Source: Streptomyces sp. S465
Lineage (GTDB): Bacteria; Actinomycetota; Actinomycetes; Streptomycetales; Streptomycetaceae
DNA length: 64,000 bases
Assembly (NCBI RefSeq): GCF_026898115.1
Contig: NZ_CP114036.1
Coordinates: 7,744,001-7,808,000 of the forward strand
Direction of reading: 5' to 3'
Part shown: in pieces, positions 1-8,160 of the stretch
Layout: the number at the start of each line of letters is the position of its first letter
How positions within the stretch are numbered: position 1 is the first letter of the stretch
Notes under the pieces: generated by a model
The model's input: the letters and a program-made list of their open reading frames with translations, nothing else
What the model was told of the DNA's origin: nothing
Database searches by the model: none
Translations under genes and position numbers: made by a program

Positions 1-1124
1 TCCCCGGCGGCGTCCAGTTCCACATCCGCGATCTGGCCGACCACCTGATCCGGCGCGGTCACCAGGTCTCCGTGCTGGCCCCCGCGGACGACGAGACGCC
101 GCTGCCGCCGTACGTGGTCTCCGCCGGGCGCGCCGTGCCGGTGCCCTACAACGGCTCGGTGGCCCGGCTGAACTTCGGCTTCCTGTCGGCCGCGCGGGTG
201 CGCCGCTGGCTGCACGACGGCGCCTTCGACGTGATCCACATCCACGAGCCCACCTCGCCCTCCCTGGGGCTGCTGGCCTGCTGGGCGGCCCAGGGGCCGA
301 TCGTCGCGACGTTCCACACCTCCAATCCGCGCTCCCGGGCCATGATCGCCGCCTATCCGATCCTCCAGCCGGCGCTGGAGAAGATCAGCGCGCGCATCGC
401 GGTCAGCGAGTACGCGCGGCGGACGCTGGTGGAGCACCTCGGCGGTGACGCGGTCGTCATCCCCAACGGCGTCGATGTGGACTTCTTCGCCGACGCCGAG
501 CCGAAGGAGGAGTGGCAGGGGGACACGATCGGCTTCATCGGCCGGATCGATGAGCCCCGTAAGGGGCTGCCGGTGCTGATGCGCGCCCTGCCGAAGATCT
601 TCCAGGCCCGGCCGGGGGCACGGCTGCTGGTCGCCGGGCGCGGCGACGAGGAGGAGGCCGTGGCCGGTCTGCCGGGGCCGCTGCGGGAGCGCGTCGAGTT
701 CCTGGGGATGGTCAGCGACGAGGACAAGGCGCGGCTGCTGCGCAGCGTGGATGTCTACGTCGCGCCCAATACGGGCGGCGAGAGCTTCGGCATCATCCTC
801 GTCGAGGCGATGTCGGCGGGCGCCGCGGTCCTCGCCAGCGATCTGGACGCGTTCGCGCAGGTGCTGGACGGGGGAGCGGCGGGTGAGCTGTTCGCCAACG
901 AGGACGCCGACGCCCTGGCGGCGGCCGCGGTGCGGCTGCTGGGCAACCAGGAGCGGCTGGCCGAGCTGCGCGAGCGGGGCAGCCGGCACGTACGGCGCTT
1001 CGACTGGTCGACGGTCGGGGCGGACATCCTCGCGGTCTACGAGACGGTGACGGACGGGGCGGCGTCCGTGGCCGCCGACGAGCGCACGCGGCTGTGGACG
1101 CGCCTGGGGCTCGCCCGGGACTAG
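1..1124 (+). CDS. pimA: Phosphatidylinositol alpha-mannosyltransferase, 5' end outside window
   Basis: GT4-family glycosyltransferase expected to move mannose from GDP-mannose to phosphatidylinositol at the inner face of the membrane, the first step of PIM synthesis. The frame is open from the left edge (first full codon at position 3) and reads PGGVQFHIRDLADHLIRRGH, the N-terminal nucleotide-sugar loop region, so the true start lies upstream. The C-terminal half carries the GT-B donor-binding signature GESFGIILVEAMSAG with the two glutamates of the EX7E motif. Upstream in relatives lie the PIM acyltransferase and PI synthase genes, which would be just outside the window. The name rests on family resemblance plus synteny with pdxS/pdxT; another GT4 mannosyltransferase is less likely. 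Confidence 0.85.
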   Translation, partial: PGGVQFHIRDLADHLIRRGHQVSVLAPADDETPLPPYVVSAGRAVPVPYNGSVARLNFGFLSAARVRRWLHDGAFDVIHIHEPTSPSLGLLACWAAQGPIVATFHTSNPRSRAMIAAYPILQPALEKISARIAVSEYARRTLVEHLGGDAVVIPNGVDVDFFADAEPKEEWQGDTIGFIGRIDEPRKGLPVLMRALPKIFQARPGARLLVAGRGDEEEAVAGLPGPLRERVEFLGMVSDEDKARLLRSVDVYVAPNTGGESFGIILVEAMSAGAAVLASDLDAFAQVLDGGAAGELFANEDADALAAAAVRLLGNQERLAELRERGSRHVRRFDWSTVGADILAVYETVTDGAASVAADERTRLWTRLGLARD

Positions 1125-1158
1125 CTGAACGATGCGTCTGGGGCCGGCGGCCTGCGCC

Positions 1159-1212
1159 GGGACCGGCCGGACGCTCCGGGGCTCGCGTCGGGACCGGCCG
1201 GACGCTCCGGGG
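1159..1212 (+). repeat. Two 23-bp direct repeats, period 31
   Basis: A 23-bp unit beginning GGGACCGGCCGGACGC occurs at 1159-1181 and again at 1190-1212. More degenerate GGGAC..GG copies follow to about 1270. They lie in the 282-bp gap between pimA and the next gene, which otherwise shows no gene. Confidence 0.6.
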
Positions 1213-1392
1213 GCGTCGCGTGGGACCGCCGGGTCCCGGGGCCCGTGCCGGGACTGGCGGGAGTTCCCGGACGGGGCGCTGCGCGGGACCGACGGGATCT
1301 CGCGCGGTGGGGCCGGACCACCGTGCCGTACGCGGCCGCGCCGAGCCGCCGCGGCTCAGGGCTTCGCCCCGTCCGGCGGGCGCGGCAGGCGG

Positions 1393-1398
1393 TAGCGT
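1393..1398 (+). promoter_or_regulatory. TAGCGT -10 element for an apparently leaderless gene
   Basis: TAGCGT ends 8 bp before the GTG at 1407 and there is no Shine-Dalgarno in between. This fits a leaderless actinobacterial promoter (TANNNT), where transcription begins at the start codon. Confidence 0.4.
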
Positions 1399-1406
1399 GG
1401 CGGGCC

Positions 1407-1985
1407 GTGAGCACCTTGATCTGGATCGCGGTGGCCCTGGTCGTCATCGCCGTCTATCTGAGCTGGACCGCCGGACGTCTCGACCGGCTGCACAGCCGTC
1501 TGGACGCGGCGCGGGCCGCCCTCGACGCACAGCTGCTGCGGCGTGCCTCCGTCGCGCAGGAGCTGGCCACCGCCGGAGTGCTGGACCCGGCCGCCTCGAT
1601 GGTGCTGTACCAGGCCGCGCACGCCGCCCGGCAGGCCGAGGAGGAGCACCGCGAGGTCGCCGAGAGCGAGCTGAGCCAGGCGCTGCGGGCCGTCTTCGAG
1701 GACAGCGCACAGGCCGAGGCGGTACGGCAGGCGCCGGGCGGTGAGGACGCGCTGGGGGAGCTCACGGAGGCGGTAAGGCGGGTGCCGATGGCCCGGCGGT
1801 TCCACAACGACGCGGTGCGCGCCGCGCGGGCGCTGCGCCGCCATCGCACGGTGCGCTGGTTCCGGCTGGCCGGCCACGCGCCCTTTCCGCTCGCCTTCGA
1901 GATGGACGACGAGCCCCCGCCGGCCCTCGGGCGGGTGCCGGACACCGAGGAGCCCGAGCGCGGAGGCGAGCCGCACACCGACTGA
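1407..1985 (+). CDS. Small single-pass membrane protein with LemA-like helix
   Basis: A 192-residue protein of unknown function. One N-terminal transmembrane helix (about residues 4-19, LIWIAVALVVIAVYLS) is followed by a long charged helical region. The stretch RLDRLHSRLDAARAALDAQL resembles the start of LemA-type proteins (N/RL..LR..V..A...ID.QL.RR), and the C-terminal tail is acidic and proline-rich. I chose the GTG at 1407 because a TAGCGT box sits 8 bp upstream and the helix begins immediately. An in-frame start at 1245 would add a low-quality arginine/glycine-rich extension. It lies between pimA and pdxS, as in other streptomycetes. The LemA resemblance is weak and only suggests topology. 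Confidence 0.7.
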   Translation: MSTLIWIAVALVVIAVYLSWTAGRLDRLHSRLDAARAALDAQLLRRASVAQELATAGVLDPAASMVLYQAAHAARQAEEEHREVAESELSQALRAVFEDSAQAEAVRQAPGGEDALGELTEAVRRVPMARRFHNDAVRAARALRRHRTVRWFRLAGHAPFPLAFEMDDEPPPALGRVPDTEEPERGGEPHTD

Positions 1986-2002
1986 AGAGTCCCCGGGCCC
2001 TG

Positions 2003-2095
2003 GTGCCTTAGGTGCTTGCGTGCCTTCCGTGCCTGCGTGCCTGTGTGCCTTCCGTGTCTGCGTGCCTTCCGTGTCTGCGTGCCGTCCGCGCTTTC
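2003..2095 (+). repeat. Degenerate short tandem repeats upstream of pdxS
   Basis: A run of imperfect 17-bp units close to GTGCCTTCCGTGTCTGC (clear copies around 2038-2086, shortened variants on both sides). It occupies about a third of the 306-bp gap between the membrane protein gene and pdxS. The rest of the gap holds the AT-richer pdxS promoter region (about 2170-2280). Confidence 0.6.
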
Positions 2096-2291
2096 CGCGC
2101 GCCGGGGAGGCCCCGGGCGCTTCGAGCCACCGGCCTCCGATTGGCCCTTGCCGCGCCGTGCCCCGACCCGCTTTTGTCATTCGTGTAACACACACGCTTG
2201 AGACCTGGACCAGATGGCCGGGTCATGTACCGGCATCGAACAGCCCTACGATGGGTTCATCGCACTTTTCATTACCGAGTGAGGTCAAACC

Positions 2292-3212
2292 GTGTCCATC
2301 ACGCCCGCCAGCACGTCCAACTCCGAGGCCCCCGCGACTGGCACCGCCCGCGTCAAGCGCGGTATGGCCGAGCAGCTCAAGGGTGGCGTGATCATGGACG
2401 TCGTCACCCCCGAGCAGGCCAAGGTCGCCGAGGACGCCGGTGCCGTCGCGGTCATGGCCCTGGAGCGGGTGCCCGCCGACATCCGTAAGGACGGCGGCGT
2501 GGCCCGGATGTCCGACCCGGACATGATCGAGGGCATCATCAACGCCGTCTCCATCCCGGTCATGGCGAAGTCGCGGATCGGCCACTTCGTCGAGGCCCAG
2601 GTGCTCCAGTCGCTCGGCGTCGACTACATCGACGAGTCCGAGGTCCTCACCCCCGCCGACGAGGTCAACCACAGCGACAAGTGGTCCTTCACCACCCCGT
2701 TCGTCTGCGGCGCCACCAACCTGGGCGAGGCGCTGCGCCGGATCGCCGAGGGCGCGGCGATGATCCGTTCCAAGGGCGAGGCCGGTACCGGCAACGTGGT
2801 CGAGGCGGTGCGCCACCTGCGCCAGATCAAGGGCGAGATCGCCCGGCTGCGCGGTCTGGACAACCACGAGCTCTACGCCGCCGCCAAGGAGATCCGCGCC
2901 CCGTACGAGCTGGTCGCCGAGGTCGCGCAGACCGGCAAGCTGCCGGTCGTGCTGTTCTCCGCCGGCGGTGTCGCCACCCCGGCCGACGCCGCGCTGATGC
3001 GCCAGCTCGGCGCCGAGGGCGTGTTCGTGGGCTCCGGCATCTTCAAGTCGGGCGACCCGGCCAAGCGCGCCGCCGCGATCGTGAAGGCCACCACCTTCTA
3101 CGACGACCCCAAGGTCATCGCGGACGCGTCCCGGAACCTCGGCGAGGCCATGGTCGGCATCAACTGCGACACCCTCCCCGAGTCCGAGCGGTACGCCAGC
3201 CGCGGCTGGTAA
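2292..3212 (+). CDS. pdxS: Pyridoxal 5'-phosphate synthase, synthase subunit PdxS
   Basis: A TIM-barrel enzyme (306 aa) that condenses ribose 5-phosphate, glyceraldehyde 3-phosphate and ammonia to PLP. The ammonia comes from PdxT, encoded next, with which it forms the dodecameric complex. Visible signatures are the N-terminal KRGMAEQLKGGVIMDVV, the catalytic-lysine segment PVMAKSRIGHFVEAQ, and the phosphate-binding loops around FSAGGVATPADA and VFVGSGIFKSG. The GTG start at 2292 follows GAGTGAGG. The first 20 residues are a Ser/Thr/Ala-rich extension. The length is normal for the family. Confidence 0.97.
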   Translation: MSITPASTSNSEAPATGTARVKRGMAEQLKGGVIMDVVTPEQAKVAEDAGAVAVMALERVPADIRKDGGVARMSDPDMIEGIINAVSIPVMAKSRIGHFVEAQVLQSLGVDYIDESEVLTPADEVNHSDKWSFTTPFVCGATNLGEALRRIAEGAAMIRSKGEAGTGNVVEAVRHLRQIKGEIARLRGLDNHELYAAAKEIRAPYELVAEVAQTGKLPVVLFSAGGVATPADAALMRQLGAEGVFVGSGIFKSGDPAKRAAAIVKATTFYDDPKVIADASRNLGEAMVGINCDTLPESERYASRGW

Positions 3213-3235
3213 CCGGCGCCCGCACGGCACCACCT

Positions 3236-3275
3236 GGCACCACGCGTCCCGGCGTCCGGCCCGGCGCGTGGTGCC
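3236..3275 (+). terminator. Hairpin between pdxS and pdxT
   Basis: Inverted repeat GGCACCACGCG (3236-3246) / CGCGTGGTGCC (3265-3275), 24 bp after the pdxS stop. It could end part of the transcription, or tune the pdxS:pdxT ratio by partial read-through. Confidence 0.5.
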
Positions 3276-3302
3276 CCTGACGTCCGAGAGGTCTTCGCTT
3301 CC

Positions 3303-3911
3303 GTGACTACGTCGTCCACGTCCACCTCCGCCCCCGTGATCGGTGTGCTCGCCCTCCAGGGCGATGTGCGCGAACATCTCGCCGCGCTCACCGCGGCCGG
3401 GGCCACGGCCCGGCAGATCCGCCGTCCCGAGGAGCTCGCCGAGGTCGCCGGCCTGGTGATCCCCGGCGGCGAGTCGACCACCATGTCCAAGCTCGCGGTC
3501 GTCTTCGGGCTGCTGGAGCCGCTGCGCGAGCGGGTCCGGGCCGGACTGCCGGTGTACGGTACCTGCGCGGGCATGATCATGCTCGCGGACAAGATCCTCG
3601 ACGGCCGGGACGACCAGGAGACCATCGGCGGCATCGACATGATCGTGCGCCGTAACGCCTTCGGCCGTCAGAACGAGTCGTTCGAGGCCGAGATCGACGT
3701 CCAGGGCATCGAGGGCGGCCCGGTCGAGGGGGTCTTCATCCGCGCGCCGTGGGTCGAGTCCGTGGGCGGCGGTGCCGAGGTGCTCGCCACGTTCGACGGG
3801 CACACCGTCGCCGTCCGGCAGGGCAACGTCCTGGCGACCTCGTTCCACCCCGAGCTGACCGGCGACCACCGGGTGCACCAGCTCTTCGTGGAGATGGTGG
3901 GGCGCGCGTAG
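3303..3911 (+). CDS. pdxT: Pyridoxal 5'-phosphate synthase, glutaminase subunit PdxT
   Basis: A class-I glutamine amidotransferase (202 aa) that hydrolyses glutamine and channels ammonia to PdxS. The triad is visible: the nucleophilic Cys in VYGTCAGMIM and the His-Glu pair in TSFHPELTGD. GGEST forms the oxyanion/substrate loop typical of PdxT. It starts with GTG at 3303, 90 bp after pdxS. Confidence 0.97.
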   Translation: MTTSSTSTSAPVIGVLALQGDVREHLAALTAAGATARQIRRPEELAEVAGLVIPGGESTTMSKLAVVFGLLEPLRERVRAGLPVYGTCAGMIMLADKILDGRDDQETIGGIDMIVRRNAFGRQNESFEAEIDVQGIEGGPVEGVFIRAPWVESVGGGAEVLATFDGHTVAVRQGNVLATSFHPELTGDHRVHQLFVEMVGRA

Positions 3912-4025
3912 CGCTCGGCCGAGGGTGGTGGGAGACGGGAGGGCAGTGCGCGCCACGGGCTGAGCCTGTCCCGGTAGGATCTCAGGCGTTCGTACAGCAA
4001 TGGGTTACGCGAAGGAGACAGGCGG

Positions 4026-4778
4026 ATGTCCGGCCACTCTAAATGGGCTACGACGAAGCACAAGAAGGCCGTGATCGATGCCAAGCGCGGCAAGCTCTTC
4101 GCGAAGCTGATCAAGAACATCGAGGTCGCGGCCCGGATGGGCGGTGCCGATCCGGAGGGCAACCCGACGCTCTTCGACGCCATCCAGAAGGCGAAGAAGC
4201 AGTCGGTTCCGAACAAGAACATCGACAGCGCGGTCAAGCGCGGTGCCGGTCTCGAGGCCGGTGGCGCCGAGTACGAGACGATCATGTACGAGGGCTACGG
4301 GCCCAACGGCGTGGCCGTGCTCATCGAGTGTCTGACCGACAACCGCAACCGCGCCGCCTCCGACGTCCGCGTCGCGATGACGCGCAACGGCGGTTCGATG
4401 GCCGACCCGGGCTCCGTGTCGTACCTCTTCAACCGTAAGGGCGTCGTCATCGTCCCCAAGGGCGAGCTCTCCGAGGACGACGTGCTGGGCGCGGTGCTGG
4501 ACGCGGGCGCCGAGGAGGTCAATGACCTCGGTGAGTCCTTCGAGGTCATCAGCGAGGCCACCGACCTGGTCGCGGTCCGTACCGCGCTCCAGGACGCGGG
4601 CATCGACTACGACTCGGCCGACGCCAACTTCGTGCCCACGATGCAGGTCCAGCTCGAGGAAGAGGCCGCGCGCAAGATCTTCAAGCTGATCGACGCACTC
4701 GAGGACAGCGACGACGTGCAGAACGTCTTCGCCAACTTCGACGTCTCCGACGAGGTCATGGCCAAGGTGGACGCCTGA
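4026..4778 (+). CDS. yebC: YebC/PmpR-family DNA-binding regulatory protein
   Basis: A 250-aa TACO1/YebC family protein beginning MSGHSKWATTKHKKAVIDAK, the family hallmark. It is followed by the three-domain architecture (helical N-terminus, two alpha/beta domains including GSVSYLFNRKGVV). Family members act as transcriptional regulators, and recent work on relatives implicates them in translation through polyproline-type stalls. It precedes ruvCAB, the usual order in bacteria. The ATG at 4026 follows GAAGGAG. A TAGGAT box near 3975 is a possible -10. Confidence 0.93.
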   Translation: MSGHSKWATTKHKKAVIDAKRGKLFAKLIKNIEVAARMGGADPEGNPTLFDAIQKAKKQSVPNKNIDSAVKRGAGLEAGGAEYETIMYEGYGPNGVAVLIECLTDNRNRAASDVRVAMTRNGGSMADPGSVSYLFNRKGVVIVPKGELSEDDVLGAVLDAGAEEVNDLGESFEVISEATDLVAVRTALQDAGIDYDSADANFVPTMQVQLEEEAARKIFKLIDALEDSDDVQNVFANFDVSDEVMAKVDA

Positions 4779-4822
4779 CGCCTGACGCCTGACGCCCGAT
4801 CGGCGCGGCGGCCGGCAACTGC

Positions 4823-4857
4823 GACGGGTCGGCGGGGCACCACCCCACCGGCCCGTC
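4823..4857 (+). terminator. Imperfect hairpin between yebC and ruvC
   Basis: A near-complementary pair GACGGGTCGGCGGGG (4823-4837) and CCCCACCGGCCCGTC (4843-4857) with two non-Watson-Crick positions. Short CCTGACG units repeat just upstream (about 4771-4796), at and after the yebC stop. Confidence 0.4.
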
Positions 4858-4938
4858 GGCGTTGTCGGCCGGTGTTGTCGGCGGCAGCCGCTAGCCTGCC
4901 GGAACAGGTGACCGAAACCCGGTGAGGGGAGGGGCGCG

Positions 4939-5517
4939 GTGCGCGTGCTGGGCGTGGACCCGGGGCTGACCCGATGCGGCGTCGGTGTGGTCGAGGGGGT
5001 CGCGGGCCGCCCGCTGCGGATGCTCGGCGTCGGCGTCATACGGACCGGGGCGGACGCCGCGATCGGCGACCGGCTCGTCCTGATCGAGCGCGGCATCGAG
5101 GAGTGGCTGGATGTCCACCGGCCCGAATGCGTCGCCGTGGAGCGGGTTTTCAGCCAGCACAATGTGCGCACCGTCATGGGCACCGCCCAGGCCAGTGCCG
5201 TCGCGGTGCTGTGCGCGGCCCGCCGCGGGCTCCCGGTCGAGCTGCACACCCCCAGCGAGGTCAAGGCGGCCGTGACCGGCTCCGGGCGCGCCGACAAGGC
5301 GCAGGTCGGCTCGATGGTGACGCGGCTGCTGCGGCTGGACGCACCGCCCAAACCGGCCGACGCCGCCGACGCCCTGGCGCTCGCCATCTGCCATATCTGG
5401 CGGGCCCCCGCGACCAACCGCCTCCAGCAGGCCGTCGCCGCCCACCGCACCACGAGCACCGCACGCCCCTCGGGCACCACGAGCACCGTGCGCACCACGA
5501 AAGGCCGTATCTCATGA
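4939..5517 (+). CDS. ruvC: Crossover junction endodeoxyribonuclease RuvC
   Basis: Holliday-junction resolvase (192 aa) with an RNase-H-like fold. Acidic catalytic residues are visible: Asp7 in VLGVDPGLTRCG, Glu in CVAVERVF, and the C-terminal Asp cluster in KPADAADALALAICH. The C-terminal 35 residues form a Thr/Ser/Arg-rich tail beyond the usual core. The GTG at 4939 follows GAGGGGAGGGG. A TAGCCT box at about 4891 is a candidate -10. The stop overlaps the ruvA start by 3 bases (ATGA), so the genes are translationally coupled. Confidence 0.96.
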   Translation: MRVLGVDPGLTRCGVGVVEGVAGRPLRMLGVGVIRTGADAAIGDRLVLIERGIEEWLDVHRPECVAVERVFSQHNVRTVMGTAQASAVAVLCAARRGLPVELHTPSEVKAAVTGSGRADKAQVGSMVTRLLRLDAPPKPADAADALALAICHIWRAPATNRLQQAVAAHRTTSTARPSGTTSTVRTTKGRIS

Positions 5518-6134
5518 TCGCGTTCGTCTCCGGTCCGGTGGCGGCCGTCGCCCCGGACACCGCCGTGATCGAGGTCGGCGGGGTGGGCATGGCGGTCCAG
5601 TGCACCCCGGCCACCCTGTCCGGGCTGCGCGTCGGCGAGCAGGCCCGGCTGGCCACCTCCCTCGTCGTCCGCGAGGACTCGCTGACCCTCTACGGCTTCG
5701 CCGACGACGACGAGCGCCAGGTCTTCGAGCTGCTCCAGACCGCCAGCGGGGTCGGTCCCCGGCTGGCCCAGGCCATGCTGGCCGTGCACTCCCCGGACGC
5801 GCTGCGGCGCGCGGTGTCCACCGGGGACGAGAAGGCGCTCACCGCGGTCCCCGGCATCGGCAAGAAGGGAGCCCAGCGGCTGCTGCTGGAGCTCAAGGAC
5901 CGGCTCGGCGAGCCGCTCGGCTCCGCCGTGCCCGGCGCCCGCTCCGCGCCCGCCCCCGGCTGGAGCGATCAGCTGCACACCGCGCTGGTCGGCCTCGGCT
6001 ACGCCACCCGGGAGGCCGACGAGGCGGTCGCCGCCGTCACCCCGCAGGCCGAGGAGACGGTGGCCGCGGGCGGCACGCCCCAGGTGGCCCAGCTGCTGCG
6101 GGCCGCCCTCCAGACCCTGAACCGCACACGGTGA
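5514..6134 (+). CDS. ruvA: Holliday junction branch migration complex subunit RuvA
   Basis: A 206-aa protein that tetramerises on four-way junctions and loads the RuvB motor. It has an N-terminal OB fold (MIAFVSGPVAAVAPDTAVIE), two helix-hairpin-helix motifs (GVGPRLAQAMLAVHSP and VPGIGKKGAQRLLLELKD), then a linker and the C-terminal RuvB-contacting three-helix domain (SDQLHTALVGLGY). The ATG at 5514 is chosen because it overlaps the ruvC stop and matches the family N-terminus. The same frame stays open far upstream inside ruvC, but that is a GC artefact. Confidence 0.96.
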   Translation: MIAFVSGPVAAVAPDTAVIEVGGVGMAVQCTPATLSGLRVGEQARLATSLVVREDSLTLYGFADDDERQVFELLQTASGVGPRLAQAMLAVHSPDALRRAVSTGDEKALTAVPGIGKKGAQRLLLELKDRLGEPLGSAVPGARSAPAPGWSDQLHTALVGLGYATREADEAVAAVTPQAEETVAAGGTPQVAQLLRAALQTLNRTR

Positions 6135-6201
6135 GCCACCGCCGGCGCGGCAGGCCGCGGCCGGCGGCACCACTCCAGACGACATCGCGAGGCGAAACGC
6201 A

Positions 6202-7290
6202 GTGAACTGGGACGAGACCGCACCGGCAACCGCCGACGACGCCCCGCCCGGCGCGGGCCGGCGGCTGCTGGGCGCCGACGCCGACGGCGACGACCAGGCG
6301 GTGGAGGCCGCGCTGCGCCCCAAGGACCTCGGCGAGTTCGTCGGGCAGGAGCGGGTGCGCGAGCAGCTGGACCTGGTGCTCAAGGCGGCCCGGCAGCGCG
6401 GCGGCACCGCCGACCACGTGCTTCTCTCCGGCGCGCCCGGACTGGGCAAGACCACCCTCTCCATGATCATCGCAGCCGAGATGGGTGCCCCGATCCGGAT
6501 CACCTCCGGCCCGGCCATCCAGCACGCCGGCGATCTGGCCGCGATCCTGTCCTCCCTCACCGAGGGCGAGGTGCTCTTCCTCGACGAGATCCACCGGATG
6601 TCCCGGCCCGCCGAGGAGATGCTCTACATGGCGATGGAGGACTTCCGCGTCGACGTCATCGTCGGCAAGGGGCCCGGTGCCACCGCCATCCCGCTGGAGC
6701 TGCCGCCGTTCACCCTGGTCGGCGCCACCACCCGGGCCGGGCTGCTGCCGCCCCCGCTGCGCGACCGCTTCGGCTTCACCGGCCATATGGAGTTCTACGC
6801 CCCGGCCGAGCTGGAGCGGGTCCTCCACCGCTCCGCCGGGCTGCTGGACGTGACCATAGAGGCCGAGGGCGCGGCCGAGATCGCGGGCCGCTCCCGCGGC
6901 ACCCCCCGGATCGCCAACCGTCTGCTGCGCCGGGTGCGCGACTACGCCCAGGTCAAGGCGGACGGCCTGATCACCCGCGAGATCGCCGCCAGCGCCCTCG
7001 CCGTGTACGACGTGGACGAGCGCGGCCTGGACCGGCTGGACCGGGCGGTGCTCAGCGCTCTGCTCAAGCTCTTCGGCGGCGGCCCGGTGGGCCTGTCGAC
7101 CCTGGCGGTCGCCGTGGGGGAGGAGCGTGAGACGGTGGAGGAGGTCGCCGAGCCCTTCCTGGTCCGGGAGGGGCTGCTGGCCCGCACCCCCCGGGGACGG
7201 GTCGGCACCCCGGCGGCCTGGGCCCATATGGGACTCACCCCACCGCAGCAGGCCGCCGGCGGCGGTCAGGCGGGCCTGTTCGAGGCATAG
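6202..7290 (+). CDS. ruvB: Holliday junction branch migration DNA helicase RuvB
   Basis: AAA+ motor (362 aa) that drives branch migration with RuvA. Walker A is GAPGLGKTTLS, Walker B is LFLDEIHRM, sensor 1 is LVGATTRAGLL, and RGTPRIANRLLRR is the sensor-2 arginine region. A C-terminal winged helix follows (GPVGLSTLAVAVGEE). It starts with GTG at 6202 after CGAGGCG, 67 bp behind ruvA, and closes the ruvCAB operon. Confidence 0.97.
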   Translation: MNWDETAPATADDAPPGAGRRLLGADADGDDQAVEAALRPKDLGEFVGQERVREQLDLVLKAARQRGGTADHVLLSGAPGLGKTTLSMIIAAEMGAPIRITSGPAIQHAGDLAAILSSLTEGEVLFLDEIHRMSRPAEEMLYMAMEDFRVDVIVGKGPGATAIPLELPPFTLVGATTRAGLLPPPLRDRFGFTGHMEFYAPAELERVLHRSAGLLDVTIEAEGAAEIAGRSRGTPRIANRLLRRVRDYAQVKADGLITREIAASALAVYDVDERGLDRLDRAVLSALLKLFGGGPVGLSTLAVAVGEERETVEEVAEPFLVREGLLARTPRGRVGTPAAWAHMGLTPPQQAAGGGQAGLFEA

Positions 7291-7503
7291 CGACGCCTAA
7301 GCGCTCGCTTACCCGGCATCATGGCGTAGAGGACCAATAATGGCGGGGTCAGGAACCCCGGTACCGCGCCGGGCGTTGTTCCATTGGCGTGGGCTCGCTT
7401 AGACTCCGCCGATGCCGTCCGTATGCCGTCCGCTCACTGTGCGGTATACCCACCCCCGTAGACCAGGCCGCTCCCCGCGGTCGTGTGAAGGAATTTCCGT
7501 CCC

Positions 7504-8010
7504 GTGAATATCGTGACTCTCCTGCCGTTCATCGTGCTTATCGGGGCCATGTTCCTGATGACGCGTTCGGCCAAGAACAAGCAGCGCCAGGCCCAGCAGA
7601 TGCGCGAAGAGATGCAGCCGGGCAGCGGCGTGCGGACCATCGGCGGCATGTACGCGACGGTCAAGGAGGTCCACGACGACACGGTCCTCCTCGAGGTGGC
7701 CCCCGGCGTCCACGCGATCTACGCGAAGAACGCGGTGGGAGCCATCCTCCCGGACGACGAGTACAACCGCATCGTGCACGGCATCGACCCCGATGAGGAC
7801 GCCACCGAGACCCCTGTCGTACCCGACGACGCCTCCTCGCTGACCGAGGCCGCCGACGCCGACGGCGACGCCCCCGCCGACAAGGCCGGCGAGGCCGACG
7901 AGAAGGCCGGGACGACGGACGCCAAGAAGATCGACCTCGGCAAGGACGACGCCCCCGCGGCGGACGCCTCCGGGGACGACAAGCGGGACGGCGGCACCGA
8001 CGCGAAGTAA
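7504..8010 (+). CDS. yajC: Preprotein translocase subunit YajC
   Basis: A small membrane subunit of the SecDF-YajC accessory complex (168 aa). One N-terminal transmembrane helix (VTLLPFIVLIGAMFLMT) precedes the conserved cytosolic core (KQRQAQQMREEMQPGSGVRTIGGMYATVKEV). The last 70 residues are an acidic Asp/Ala/Lys-rich tail beyond the usual length, typical of streptomycete homologues. The GTG at 7504 follows GAAGGAA. The 213-bp upstream gap carries no gene and probably the promoter of the secretion operon. Confidence 0.93.
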   Translation: MNIVTLLPFIVLIGAMFLMTRSAKNKQRQAQQMREEMQPGSGVRTIGGMYATVKEVHDDTVLLEVAPGVHAIYAKNAVGAILPDDEYNRIVHGIDPDEDATETPVVPDDASSLTEAADADGDAPADKAGEADEKAGTTDAKKIDLGKDDAPAADASGDDKRDGGTDAK

Positions 8011-8021
8011 GTCCGTCACCC

Positions 8022-8061
8022 GGGAACCGCGGCACGCCCCGATCGGCGCGCCGCGGTTCCC
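8022..8061 (+). terminator. Hairpin between yajC and secD
   Basis: Perfect 12-bp inverted repeat GGGAACCGCGGC (8022-8033) / GCCGCGGTTCCC (8050-8061), just after the yajC stop. Confidence 0.6.
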
Positions 8062-8160
8062 TGGGACGGTCCAGGCTCCGGCGGGGCTCGTCCCCACAAG
8101 ACTTCGTGGCCGCCCGGCGCACACCCGATGCCGGGCGGTTGGACAGGGAGATACGAGAAG

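Noticed and set aside
1245..1406. Upstream extension of the LemA-like membrane protein
   Set aside because: It encodes an Arg/Gly/Pro-rich stretch inside a repeat-bearing gap. The promoter-like TAGCGT and the membrane helix both favour GTG 1407.
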